DNA from: Desulfovibrionales bacterium
GTDB taxonomy: Bacteria > Desulfobacterota > Desulfovibrionia > Desulfovibrionales > Desulfomicrobiaceae
Assembly: GCA_012727515.1 (NCBI GenBank)
Contig: JAAYGZ010000194.1
Span: 1-19,638 of the forward strand
Direction: 5' to 3'
DNA: 19,638 nt
Below are positions 1 to 7,775 of the stretch, one piece after another. The notes under the pieces are model-generated. The model was not told the DNA's origin, made no database searches, and worked only from the letters and a program-made list of their open reading frames with translations. How positions within the stretch are numbered: position 1 is the first letter of the stretch; every line of letters begins with the position of its first letter. The position numbers were made by a program, and so were the translations under genes.

Positions 1-21
1 AAGGCCAGACAGGCCCAGAAC

Positions 22-903
22 TCATCCACGTACTGTCTCCAGGCCTGATGCCAGGCCAGGCAGATTTTTATAGGCTTGCTGTCCTAATGCAGCAGCATGA
101 GAACCCGCATATTCACGTTGCAACCGCTCCAGATACTGTCTGGCAGCATGGGGTCTGGCCCGTCGCAGGGCTGAATAGGCTGCTTTAAGCAAAGCATCCG
201 CACCTTTTGGATGACGCGCAAAGCGTGTGGAAACTTCCTGAAAAACAGCTTCGGCCTGAGCATAACGCCCTTGCGCGTACCAGGTTTCCCCGGTCCAGTA
301 CAGGGCATTGGGTCGGAGTGGGCTGTGCGTAAAATGGCGTGTGAATTTCTCAAAGTGTGCGCGTGCCTGCGCATACTGCCCGCTTTCATACAATCTCAGG
401 GCGCGAGCATAGGCCTGGCGTTCAGACTCAGCAGACACGGCAACTGCTTTACGTGCGCCAGACCCGGAAGTCCGGACAACAGCAGATTTTTTAGGCGCGG
501 AAACAGCAGGTGCTGACGCAGGTGTTGAGACAGGTGGTGAGACAGGTGGTGAGGCAGGAGAAGACGTGGTTGGCTCTGCGGCTGCAAGAGAGACTCCAGC
601 GCGTTGCACCTTGGTTAGCTGAGTGGCCGAAGTTATTGGCCTGGTTTCATGCAGCGACACCTGCACTACCCTCATGCGCACGGCAAAAGACCGTGTTTGG
701 CGAAGTGTTGCCTGGGGGTGAGCATCTAAGGTGGTCAGAAACTGGCCCAAATTTTGGTGCAGGGCACGGATCTGGGCAACCAGACTTGCTTGGGGCACCA
801 GGGAAACAGAGTAGAGCCGACAGTCTGCCCACGTCAGCCCCAAGGTCGCAGCAACGCCCAGTGCAAGCCCGATCACAAAGGACAATGCCACGATTTCTCT
901 CAT
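22..903 (-). CDS. YbgF/CpoB-like TPR protein, N-terminally membrane-anchored
   Basis: The 293-residue protein starts with a hydrophobic segment (about residues 4-26) after a short MRE start, which reads as an uncleaved anchor or signal peptide. Residues 111-138 form a Pro/Ser/Ala-rich linker. Residues 162-283 carry three TPR-like units, with motifs such as ALRLYESGQYAQA and GETWYAQGRYAQAEAVF, of the kind found in the C-terminal domain of YbgF/CpoB of the Tol-Pal envelope system. The likely role is protein-protein interaction in the periplasm. A ribosome-binding site (AGGGAG) lies 6 bases before the ATG. No tol or pal gene is visible nearby, so membership of a Tol-Pal system is not shown. The gene diverges from the plus-strand membrane protein at 1081. 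C28 does not sit in a convincing lipobox. Confidence 0.8.
   Translation of the reverse strand: MREIVALSFVIGLALGVAATLGLTWADCRLYSVSLVPQASLVAQIRALHQNLGQFLTTLDAHPQATLRQTRSFAVRMRVVQVSLHETRPITSATQLTKVQRAGVSLAAAEPTTSSPASPPVSPPVSTPASAPAVSAPKKSAVVRTSGSGARKAVAVSAESERQAYARALRLYESGQYAQARAHFEKFTRHFTHSPLRPNALYWTGETWYAQGRYAQAEAVFQEVSTRFARHPKGADALLKAAYSALRRARPHAARQYLERLQREYAGSHAAALGQQAYKNLPGLASGLETVRG
527..550. repeat. 12-bp perfect tandem duplication in the Pro-rich linker of the TPR gene
   Basis: The unit GAGACAGGTGGT occurs twice in tandem (527-538 and 539-550), followed by a degenerate third copy at 551-562 (GAGGCAGGAGAA). It encodes Ser-Pro-Pro-Val-type repeats in the linker between the membrane anchor and the TPR domain. 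Being a multiple of three, copy-number change would lengthen or shorten the linker without a frameshift. Confidence 0.8.
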
Positions 904-939
904 TGATTCTCCCTGAAATTACTCACCAGTGCAGGTGCA

Positions 940-968
940 GCCATAGGGAAGAAGCCTGTATTTTTCAA
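940..968 (-). promoter_or_regulatory. possible sigma70-type promoter for the TPR gene
   Basis: On the minus strand TTGAAA (963-968) is followed after 17 bases by TATGGC (940-945). The -35 box is good and the -10 box poor. It lies 36 bases upstream of the start codon in the intergenic region shared with the divergent membrane-protein gene. On the plus strand the only candidate in this spacer is TATACT at 1036-1041, a good -10 box without a recognisable -35 box. Confidence 0.3.
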
Positions 969-1080
969 GACCACCCTGCCTTGCCAGGCCAGGGCTTTTA
1001 AGGCACAACGCCCACCTATACAACAACGTAATGCATATACTGTAACTATGCTGAATTTATTTGATACATGAGGTGATCGC

Positions 1081-2100
1081 ATGGAGTTTGTCCTTTCTCC
1101 CTGGGCCGTGATGCTCTTCCCATTGATTCTTTTTCTGGCCGCGCTGTTCTGGGGCGCTCCACCCATGGCCCTGCTCAGTGAACTTATTGGCGTACTACGG
1201 AAAAAACCTTTTCCAACCCGCTGCGCCCAGCAGCTCTCCAGACTGGCCCTCAAGGGACACCTTGGGTTCTGGCTTCTTATTATACTTGGCGTGGCAGTAC
1301 TTTTTGTGCAGCCCATTGAATCTGCCCAGCCTGTGTACACCTTTTTTTTCTTCTTTGCTCCCTTGCGCCTTACTGCACATCCTGACTGGATTTCCTTTCT
1401 GGAAGCCAATGCAGCACTGATTTTTGTCTCGTTACTGGTGCCCTTGTGCGGCACCCTGCTCCTGGCGCTCTATGATCTGCGCTGGAAAAAAGCCCGTGAA
1501 CACCGAGGCCTGCACGTCACCCTGGGCTGCCTGGCCAGTGCAGCAATCAAATACAGTTACTGGACTCTGGCTGTACTCAGTGTGTTCTTTTTTTGGGGCA
1601 CACCAGCTACCCTGCCCCTGTCCTCTCCGCTTTGGCCACTGCTGACCCTCTGGGTTCCTTTGTCTCTTTACGTGGCAGGAGCGTGCGCTCTGGTCTATCT
1701 TGTGCTGCGACGTGAAAAAGATGACTGGGGCCGGGATTACTACCGCTTTGCTGCGCCCTTTCTGGCTGCATGGCACATAGCAACGGGCTGCGGCGTGCTT
1801 TTCTGGTATCTCTGGCTGTGGATGAGCGCTCGCCAGACCATGAACCTGTTTTTACCGCAGATTTTCTATCCCTGGCTGGCCAGTATTGCCTGTCTGATTT
1901 TGGGCATACTGCTCAGTCTGGCGGTCCGCTTCCATGAAAACCCCATGCGACTTAAAGGCTGTATGTTTGTTATTTTCCTTTTGACCTATGGGCAGACCGT
2001 AACACTTATGCTTGCTGTCTGGGAAACCATGAACCGCTACCTGCCTGGCTGGTCTTTGCCTACCTGTATGCCTATTATACTGAAATTACTGCATGGATAA
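1081..2100 (+). CDS. polytopic inner-membrane protein, function unknown
   Basis: I do not recognise this 339-residue protein. It has about eight hydrophobic segments (roughly residues 8-25, 62-79, 108-130, 150-172, 185-209, 222-247, 258-282 and 293-314), so it should be an integral inner-membrane protein. Loops are short and several are basic (RKKPFPTR, LRWKKAREHRG, RREKDDWGRDYYR). Aromatic residues, especially Trp and Phe, are abundant. His residues occur inside or beside helices (H144, H232), but no heme or quinone motif is clear enough to claim. The start is supported by a near-ideal ribosome-binding site (GAGGTGATC) just before the ATG. It stands alone on the plus strand, followed by 254 bases without a gene and then the YeiH-family transporter. 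There is no obvious terminator after it, so joint transcription with the transporter is possible. Confidence 0.75.
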   Translation: MEFVLSPWAVMLFPLILFLAALFWGAPPMALLSELIGVLRKKPFPTRCAQQLSRLALKGHLGFWLLIILGVAVLFVQPIESAQPVYTFFFFFAPLRLTAHPDWISFLEANAALIFVSLLVPLCGTLLLALYDLRWKKAREHRGLHVTLGCLASAAIKYSYWTLAVLSVFFFWGTPATLPLSSPLWPLLTLWVPLSLYVAGACALVYLVLRREKDDWGRDYYRFAAPFLAAWHIATGCGVLFWYLWLWMSARQTMNLFLPQIFYPWLASIACLILGILLSLAVRFHENPMRLKGCMFVIFLLTYGQTVTLMLAVWETMNRYLPGWSLPTCMPIILKLLHG

Positions 2101-2248
2101 TCACCTTATCGTTATAGTGTCGGGAGAAAACTGACACAACAATGAGCATACTGCATACATAAGAAGCGCCTGGCTGATGCAGAGCTTGAGTCTGCTTGTA
2201 AACATACTATGAGCATGACAGCCCAAACTAAAAAATTTCTTCTCATGG

Positions 2249-2277
2249 TTGATAATTATAACATTTTATGACATATT
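2249..2277 (+). promoter_or_regulatory. possible promoter of the YeiH-family transporter gene
   Basis: TTGATA (2249-2254) and CATATT (2272-2277) are separated by 17 bases in a markedly A/T-rich stretch, about 75 bases before the transporter start. The -35 box matches 5 of 6 consensus bases and the -10 box 4 of 6. The rest of the 2101-2354 gap holds no convincing gene; it contains an 8-base direct repeat ATGAGCAT (2142-2149 and 2209-2216) and a weak GTGTC/GACAC dyad near 2117-2135. Confidence 0.35.
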
Positions 2278-2281
2278 TTGT

Positions 2282-2294
2282 CTGTTATAAACAG
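2282..2294. promoter_or_regulatory. small perfect dyad CTGTT-ATA-AACAG upstream of the transporter
   Basis: A perfect inverted repeat with 5-bp arms and a 3-base centre lies just downstream of the candidate promoter and about 60 bases before the start codon. This placement suits a repressor operator or an mRNA leader element. It resembles a LexA half-site pair (CTG...CAG), but the spacing is too short for the enterobacterial LexA box. The regulator is unknown. Confidence 0.3.
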
Positions 2295-2354
2295 GTGTGG
2301 CAATGTATCTGAAACAATTGGTAACAACATGAAAACCCACAAGGAGCACGTTTT

Positions 2355-4103
2355 ATGTCTCAAGACAGTAACATCGTCATTGATCAAGGAAAAAGTGCAT
2401 GGTCGGATTTATGGACAAAAGAAGATTATCTCGCGATCTGGCTTGGCTTTATCATTATTGCTGTGTCCATTCTCGCGTATACGTCCCTTGGTCCCAAGGC
2501 TGAGTTTGAGCAAAAAATTGCTGTTGCCGATAAAATTCAGGCTGATGAGTCAGCCAGGGCTTCATTTAAAACTATCGCCTGGTACAATGCTCAAGATGAC
2601 AAAAGTAAGCTCAAAGGAACAAGCACTGCCTTTGGTAAATTTGCATCTCATTGGACCAAGCAGCCTGGTTCATGGAAAACAAATCCTCTTGATGCCTTTA
2701 TCAGAACAGAAGACCAGGCCAGAATTCTTAATGAAAAAGCCGCACCAAAATACGAAGAAGCTAAAGCTACTGCAGAGGCTGCACGCGCAGCAGCCATTGT
2801 AGCAGAAGACTCTGCTGCAAGTGCCTCGTTTCAGGACCAGACCCTGAACAGCGCGGCTATTACAAAAATAGCTGAATGGCGGGATGCAGAAAAAACTGCG
2901 GCAGCGGCCAAGAAAAAGACTGAAAACAAGGCGTACAATGTCTTCCCCAGCCTTATCGGACTATGTATAGTTCTGGCCCTGGTTTTTGGCCTGGGCATGT
3001 CGTTAATGGGCAAGAGCTTGTCAGAATTTGCTTTTGGCTTTCCAGGTGTTTTTGCCATCTCTGTGCTGGCCTACATGCTGGGAGCACAAGCAATTTCCAA
3101 ACAATACGGATTCGGCGCTGAAGCCTGGGGCGTAGTGCTTGGTATGCTGGTTGCCAATACCATTGGTACTCCTAAAAAAGTCTTACCCGCCTGTCAGGTT
3201 GAATTCTTTATTAAAACAGGGCTGGTTCTTTTAGGCGCGGAAGTATTGTTCAATAAAATTATTGCCATTGGTATTCCCGGCATTTTTGTGGCCTGGGTAG
3301 TCACTCCTATTGTTATTGTTGTCACCTATGCATTTGGCCAGACTATTTTGAAAATGCCATCTCGAACACTCAATATCGTTATTTCTGCTGATATGTCTGT
3401 CTGTGGAACATCTGCTGCTATTGCTACAGCAGCAGCTTGCCGGGCCAAAAAAGAAGAACTTACCTTGTCTATCGGCCTATCCCTTGTTTTTACTGCTATT
3501 ATGATGATTGCCATGCCTGCATTTATTAAGGCGGTAGGGATACCCGAAGTTTTAGGCGGCGCCTGGATGGGTGGCACCATTGATTCTACTGGCGCAGTGG
3601 CTGCAGCGGGCGCATTTTTAGGTCAAAAAGCTATGTATGTGGCCGCAACCATCAAAATGATTCAGAATGTCATGATTGGTGTAACTGCTTTTTGCGTGGC
3701 TCTGTATTGGGTCACCAAAGTAGAAGCAGAGACAGCTCCGTCTGGCCATAAAGTTGGGTTAGGTGAGATATGGCACCGCTTCCCCAAATTTGTTCTGGGG
3801 TTTATTGCTGCCTCTATTCTTTTTTCCGTTATTGATGCGTCCTTGGGCAAGGATCTGGGTGGCGCAATCCTGGAACATGGCATTGTGCGTGGAGGTACTA
3901 AAGTTCTGCGCGACTGGTTCTTTGCCTTGTCCTTTGCCGCTATCGGATTATCCACGAACTTCCGTGAGCTCTCTAAATACTTTAAGGGCGGTAAACCAAT
4001 TATTCTTTATGTCTGCGGGCAAAGTTTTAATCTGGTTCTGACACTGACCATGGCTTATATCATGTTCTATCTTGTTTTCCCTGAAATTACTGCAAAAATC
4101 TAA
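2355..4103 (+). CDS. YeiH-family (UPF0324, 'putative sulfate exporter') transporter with large helical insert
   Basis: This 582-residue protein belongs to the YeiH/UPF0324 membrane family, usually annotated as putative sulfate exporters; the substrate is not established. Visible landmarks are [13 protein letters not shown] (287-299), [12 protein letters not shown] (348-359, matching the family's SxCGxSA motif), [14 protein letters not shown] in mid-domain, and [10 protein letters not shown] near the C-terminus. It has an N-terminal helix (about 24-44), then a hydrophilic Ala/Lys/Glu-rich insert (about 47-192) that looks largely alpha-helical or coiled-coil, then about ten membrane helices. 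The usual family members are about 340-350 residues and lack this insert. The ATG is preceded by AAGGAG at good spacing. A 76-residue predicted lipoprotein gene follows 47 bases later. In a sulfate reducer a role with a sulfur oxyanion or another organic anion is plausible but inferred. Confidence 0.88.
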   Translation: MSQDSNIVIDQGKSAWSDLWTKEDYLAIWLGFIIIAVSILAYTSLGPKAEFEQKIAVADKIQADESARASFKTIAWYNAQDDKSKLKGTSTAFGKFASHWTKQPGSWKTNPLDAFIRTEDQARILNEKAAPKYEEAKATAEAARAAAIVAEDSAASASFQDQTLNSAAITKIAEWRDAEKTAAAAKKKTENKAYNVFPSLIGLCIVLALVFGLGMSLMGKSLSEFAFGFPGVFAISVLAYMLGAQAISKQYGFGAEAWGVVLGMLVANTIGTPKKVLPACQVEFFIKTGLVLLGAEVLFNKIIAIGIPGIFVAWVVTPIVIVVTYAFGQTILKMPSRTLNIVISADMSVCGTSAAIATAAACRAKKEELTLSIGLSLVFTAIMMIAMPAFIKAVGIPEVLGGAWMGGTIDSTGAVAAAGAFLGQKAMYVAATIKMIQNVMIGVTAFCVALYWVTKVEAETAPSGHKVGLGEIWHRFPKFVLGFIAASILFSVIDASLGKDLGGAILEHGIVRGGTKVLRDWFFALSFAAIGLSTNFRELSKYFKGGKPIILYVCGQSFNLVLTLTMAYIMFYLVFPEITAKI

Positions 4104-4109
4104 TACACT

Positions 4110-4139
4110 ATGCGGCCGGAGAATATACTTCGGCCGCAT
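4110..4139 (+). promoter_or_regulatory. GC-rich stem-loop between transporter and small lipoprotein gene
   Basis: ATGCGGCCG (4110-4118) and CGGCCGCAT (4131-4139) form a perfect 9-bp stem with a 12-base loop. It starts 6 bases after the transporter stop and ends 11 bases before the next ATG. No T-run follows, so it is not a standard intrinsic terminator. It more likely protects the transporter mRNA 3' end or modulates read-through into, or translation of, the small gene. Confidence 0.6.
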
Positions 4140-4150
4140 CAGGACGCTTT

Positions 4151-4381
4151 ATGAATACGAACAGCTTATTGAAACGAATAACAAGATTTATTGTAGCAAC
4201 AGGACTGACATTATCTTTTATCTATATTTTCCTACCGCTTTTGACCAGTTCCTGTTCTACATTGCAGCGCATGTCTGACTGTCTGCAAGAAACAGGTATT
4301 GATCCAAGCAGATATTATTATACAGATGTAGAACAAGTCCAAGAGGGCGAGCTATACTTACGTGATGTCTTGGAAAAATAA
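4151..4381 (+). CDS. 76-residue predicted lipoprotein / small secreted protein, unknown function
   Basis: The protein has a typical signal peptide: basic N-region (K8, R9, R12), hydrophobic stretch 13-31, then LTSSC with Cys35, which satisfies the general bacterial lipoprotein pattern (small residue before Cys). The mature part is about 41 residues and acidic, with a distinctive RYYYTDVEQVQEGELYL segment and one more Cys (C44). A modest ribosome-binding site (AGGA) precedes the ATG. It lies right behind the YeiH-family transporter on the same strand and ahead of the plus-strand terminator, so it is probably the last gene of that transcript. I do not recognise a named family. The alternative is a short membrane-anchored protein that is not lipidated. 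Confidence 0.65.
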   Translation: MNTNSLLKRITRFIVATGLTLSFIYIFLPLLTSSCSTLQRMSDCLQETGIDPSRYYYTDVEQVQEGELYLRDVLEK

Positions 4382-4508
4382 ATAATCAGGCAACACACGC
4401 AGGAGTTTCAGATCACTTTCTGAAGAACTGCAATTCTCCACTTTACACCCCACGCCCCCAGTAAATGCCAGATCAATTCCCTCTCATTTGCCCCGCCCCC
4501 GACCGACC

Positions 4509-4550
4509 ATGATGCCAAAATATCAGTTCTCGCAAATCAGAAGGCATCAT
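4509..4550. repeat. 8-bp inverted repeat in the convergent intergenic region
   Basis: ATGATGCC (4509-4516) and GGCATCAT (4543-4550) are perfect inverted repeats separated by 26 bases. No T-run follows on either strand, so this is not a clear terminator. The rest of 4382-4588 holds only a weak bulged hairpin near 4404-4427 and a C-rich tract around 4487-4500; I see no gene there. Confidence 0.4.
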
Positions 4551-4588
4551 AAAAAACAGGGCTGGCTTTAAAGCATGACTCCATACGC

Positions 4589-4630
4589 AAACAGCCGTGG
4601 ACGTGCATGACACGCCCACGGCTGTTTTTT
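4589..4630 (+). terminator. intrinsic terminator of the transporter/lipoprotein unit
   Basis: AAACAGCCGTGG (4589-4600) pairs perfectly with CCACGGCTGTTT (4616-4627). The loop contains an additional inner CGTG/CACG pairing, and the arm runs into six T on the plus strand. It lies between convergent genes, so it may also stop minus-strand transcripts of the chemotaxis gene, although on that side the T-run is only three bases. Confidence 0.85.
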
Positions 4631-4647
4631 ATACTTGATCTCTGCGC

Positions 4648-6675
4648 TTAGGCCGTTTTCAGCTCATCAACCAATCTGCGTAAATCCTGCGCCATGCGTG
4701 CCAGGTCTGTCATTGCCTGGGCAGACTGCTCCATGGCCTCGGCTGTTTCACTGGCAATCCGGTTGACTTCTTCTGTGCCGCGACTGATCTCTTCGCTGGC
4801 CGCAGACTGTTCTTCCGAAGCAGTGGCAATGGCCCGCACCTGATCTGCCGTGGACTCTGCCCGATCCACAATGCGCAACAGCGCGTCTTCGGCATCACCA
4901 GCCAGGGTGGCGCTTTTATGAGAAGCCTCTTCAGCCTGCCCCATGCACGAGATATTATCTGTGGTCCGCGCCTGGATAGCAGCAATGGCATCACCAACTT
5001 CTTTGGTTGCGGTCATGGTTTTTTCTGCCAGCTTGCGCACTTCATCAGCAACCACGGCAAAACCACGACCAGCATCACCGGCCCGGGCTGCTTCAATGGC
5101 TGCATTAAGAGCCAGCAAATTGGTCTGGTCAGCAATATCGCTGATCACATTCATAACCTGACCGATATCCTTGGCCTGATCACCCAGTTTGCCCAGGCTG
5201 ACTGTCATCTGCACAGCTTTTTCTTCTACTTCATGAATAGCAGACTTAACCGCATTAACAGCCTGCGCTCCTTCCTGAGCAAATTCCTTGGTCTGGTCCG
5301 CGTTAGAAGCAGCACTTGCCGCATTACGAGCCACTTCAATGACCGAGGCGTTCATTTCTTCCATGGCAGTGGAGGATTCAGCTGTGCGCTGGCGCTGAAT
5401 ATCAGTGCCCCGGCTGGACTGTTCAATCTGTGCAGCCAGTTGTTCAGAAGCAGACGTCACCCGCTCAACAATAAGCTCAATACGAGACGCTGCATCAAGC
5501 ATCCCGTCGCTGCGCGCCTGTTCGGCCTGTAGTTTTGCAGCCTCAGCCATCTGGGTGGCTTCTTCAGCCAGGCGCGTTTTTTCTTCTGCATCCTCGGTCT
5601 TGTGCTGGGCCTGGGCAATCATTTCCTTGAGTTTTGTCACCATAGACCGCAGAGCATCTGCCAGAACACCCACTTCGCCCTGTGCGCGCACATTTAAGTG
5701 TTCATCCAGATTTCCCGCAGCCACTGTGGAGGCAAACTGCGTGGTCAGCACCAGGGGCCTGGTCAGTGAACGGGCAAACAAAGCACCAAGCACCAGCATG
5801 ATGACAGCTATAGCAGCGCTGACTGCCGCTGTGACCAAACTCACATGGCGCTTGACTCCGACAATGTAATCAAGTGGTTTGCCGATAAAATACATGCCAC
5901 TCACCGCGCCTGAGGGGTCTTTAATGGGCCAGTAGGCTGTTTCATAGGGCATACCTAAAATAACATTGGTGTGCAGAAATATCTGGCCCTTGGCCAGCAC
6001 TGTATCCAGCACCACTGGGTTGTCCATCTTGGTACCCACAACCCGTTTGCCTTCCTTCATGATGGTGGTCACAATCCTGGTATCACCCTTGAAAATAGTC
6101 ACATCCAGATCAGTAAAGGCCTTGATATCATCCACAAAAGAAGGCTCAGACAAAACCATTCCAACCTGTACAACGCCCACAATGATTCCATCGAGTTTTA
6201 ACGGGCTTGTGGCGCGAATCGAATAGTCAATAACAGCGCCAGGCTCCACGCCAACGCTTACCTCTCCTTGCAGGGCTTTGGCCACATTGCTCTGGCCTTT
6301 GACACTGTCTCCGGCCTTGTCTGAATGAGCACGCGCCAGCACCACGCCATTGGCATCACACACAGTCACAAAATGGGAGCCAGAGTCTTTCATGGCCTGA
6401 ATAGCAAGTGTTTTCACTGCGGCTTCATCCCGATACTGCACAGCTTCGGCCAATCGCCTGATTGAGGCAATAAATACACAGTCTTCCAGAGCATCCCGCT
6501 CCAGCACTTCAATGTGATTAGTAACTACTTTCTGGGCTGTCTGAATGGCATTGCGCGATTCCACGTCAAAGGCTTCATCCATAAAATACTTGGCAGTGGC
6601 AAAGACACCCAGACTGGTGACAAGCACCACTGCCACAACCACCAGCACGACTTTGGCAAAAATTGTTAACCTCAT
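4648..6675 (-). CDS. methyl-accepting chemotaxis protein with periplasmic Cache-type sensor
   Basis: The 675-residue chemoreceptor has a first membrane helix (about 7-28), a periplasmic domain (about 29-277) with single-Cache features such as VTVCDANGVVLARAHSD and YWPIKDPSGAVSGMYFIG, a second helix (about 279-301), HAMP (302-355), a charged coiled coil (357-395) and a cytoplasmic signalling domain. The highly conserved hairpin tip, which contacts CheA and CheW, spans 510-553 (ADQTNLLALNAAIEAARAG and GRGFAVVADEVRKLAEKT). Ser/Ala/Glu-rich helices on either side fit methylation regions. No C-terminal NWETF-type CheR-binding pentapeptide is present; it ends ELKTA. The ligand cannot be told, but small carboxylates are common for this sensor class. 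It has its own promoter at 6742-6770, and a GGGGGG-type ribosome-binding site precedes the ATG. Confidence 0.96.
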   Translation of the reverse strand: MRLTIFAKVVLVVVAVVLVTSLGVFATAKYFMDEAFDVESRNAIQTAQKVVTNHIEVLERDALEDCVFIASIRRLAEAVQYRDEAAVKTLAIQAMKDSGSHFVTVCDANGVVLARAHSDKAGDSVKGQSNVAKALQGEVSVGVEPGAVIDYSIRATSPLKLDGIIVGVVQVGMVLSEPSFVDDIKAFTDLDVTIFKGDTRIVTTIMKEGKRVVGTKMDNPVVLDTVLAKGQIFLHTNVILGMPYETAYWPIKDPSGAVSGMYFIGKPLDYIVGVKRHVSLVTAAVSAAIAVIMLVLGALFARSLTRPLVLTTQFASTVAAGNLDEHLNVRAQGEVGVLADALRSMVTKLKEMIAQAQHKTEDAEEKTRLAEEATQMAEAAKLQAEQARSDGMLDAASRIELIVERVTSASEQLAAQIEQSSRGTDIQRQRTAESSTAMEEMNASVIEVARNAASAASNADQTKEFAQEGAQAVNAVKSAIHEVEEKAVQMTVSLGKLGDQAKDIGQVMNVISDIADQTNLLALNAAIEAARAGDAGRGFAVVADEVRKLAEKTMTATKEVGDAIAAIQARTTDNISCMGQAEEASHKSATLAGDAEDALLRIVDRAESTADQVRAIATASEEQSAASEEISRGTEEVNRIASETAEAMEQSAQAMTDLARMAQDLRRLVDELKTA

Positions 6676-6741
6676 TGTTTTCTACCCCCCGGATAAAGTA
6701 AAAAAACCTGATACATTGTTTCGTGTAGCAACAGCATTTGA

Positions 6742-6770
6742 ATTACATCGTGAAATCTTTACCATGTCAA
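6742..6770 (-). promoter_or_regulatory. sigma70-type promoter of the chemoreceptor gene
   Basis: On the minus strand a perfect TTGACA box (reading down from 6770) is separated by exactly 17 bases from TGTAAT (6742-6747), which matches 5 of 6 consensus bases. It sits 67 bases before the chemoreceptor start and after the glucokinase stop. This indicates housekeeping-sigma transcription rather than a flagellar sigma28 promoter. Confidence 0.65.
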
Positions 6771-6788
6771 GAGCATGACGAGTGAATT

Positions 6789-7766
6789 CTACTCAGTCAT
6801 ACGCTGAACATGGTGCAGATACTCCAGCCCATACCGGGCTGCACCGTATAACCCACCATAAGCCGCAGTGATCAGGGACACAGGGATAGTCTGTAATACA
6901 GCATGGTAGTGTATTGAATTATGAAATTCTGTCATACATTCCGGATGCATGACCAGAAACGGATTTCTGGCCACCACACCGCCCGTAAAAAAAATTCCGC
7001 CCAGAGCCAGCATATACAGAGCATAACTTCTGGCTGCCCGGCCCAGAAAACGAGCAAACCAGGCTGTTGTTACACTGTCTGGCCCGATGCAGGCAGCAAC
7101 ATCAGCCGGTGCAGAGTGCTGGCCGGTCAGAAATTCATGCACCAGACTCAGGCCGGTTCCGGATATAAGCATGTCGCCAATCACAAAGGGTGCACCTGTG
7201 CGCGCACAGATAAAGCGCGCCAAATCTGCCTCGTCCTCATTCACAAAGGCAAACGGAGCATGGCCACCTTCTGAGGCCAAGGGAATACAGCGTCCGTTCA
7301 TGCCTGGAACAAGAGCACAGTGTCCAAGCCCTGTGCCAGGGCCAAGCACACCGCGCACAAGAGGCACATCCGCAGCCGGCATTCCAGGCTGGACACACAA
7401 GGCAGACTCCAGGGCATAGGCAGTCAGGCAAGCCATGGCCTGGGCCACAAAATCATTGATAAGCACGGTCTTGTGCGCCGGCAGGGCTGTGGGCTGGTCC
7501 AGATCAATGGCCCAGTCCGCATTGGTTAATTGGCAAAAACGTCCGGCACGTACTGACCCGGCTGCGGCCAGCACAATACTCTCTGCATCTCGCACATACT
7601 GGCCCAGATCAGATTCCATCAGCCTGGCAACCAGGTCCTGCCAGGAAGATATGTGGGGTGTGGAAAAAGAAATACTGCGCACAAGCACAGGTTCAGATCC
7701 GGCAGAACTATGAAAAAAACCGAACCTGCTGTTTGTGCCGCCAATATCAGCCGCCAGAATCTGCAT
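6789..7766 (-). CDS. glk: glucokinase
   Basis: ATP-dependent phosphorylation of glucose to glucose-6-phosphate in the cytoplasm. The 325-residue length is close to the 321 of E. coli Glk. Family marks are the phosphate-binding DIGGTNSR at 7-14, VLINDFVAQA with the presumed catalytic Asp105, GPGTGLG (142-148), SEGGHAPFAF (165-174, sugar site) and GGIFFTGGV near the C-terminus. The start lies 9 bases after the stop of the kinase gene, and its ribosome-binding site (TGAGGATG) overlaps that stop codon, so the two are very likely translationally coupled. Sulfate reducers often use few sugars, so a glucokinase here may serve glycogen or storage-sugar turnover; this is inference. Confidence 0.94.
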   Translation of the reverse strand: MQILAADIGGTNSRFGFFHSSAGSEPVLVRSISFSTPHISSWQDLVARLMESDLGQYVRDAESIVLAAAGSVRAGRFCQLTNADWAIDLDQPTALPAHKTVLINDFVAQAMACLTAYALESALCVQPGMPAADVPLVRGVLGPGTGLGHCALVPGMNGRCIPLASEGGHAPFAFVNEDEADLARFICARTGAPFVIGDMLISGTGLSLVHEFLTGQHSAPADVAACIGPDSVTTAWFARFLGRAARSYALYMLALGGIFFTGGVVARNPFLVMHPECMTEFHNSIHYHAVLQTIPVSLITAAYGGLYGAARYGLEYLHHVQRMTE

Positions 7767-7775
7767 AGCACATCC

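Noticed and set aside
510..1001. 163-residue plus-strand frame opposite the TPR gene
   Set aside because: Antisense shadow of a clear TPR protein; Gln/Arg-rich low-complexity product.
2282..2294. LexA box reading of CTGTTATAAACAG
   Set aside because: The spacing between CTG and CAG is 7, not the 10 of the enterobacterial box, and no SOS gene follows.
2278..2802. 174-residue plus-strand frame overlapping the start of the transporter
   Set aside because: It lies in another frame over the transporter coding region, has no ribosome-binding site and no domain-like sequence.
5405..5869. 154-residue Ser/Ala-rich frame opposite the chemoreceptor
   Set aside because: Composition is what the reverse strand of Ala/Glu/Ala coiled-coil codons gives; no start signal.
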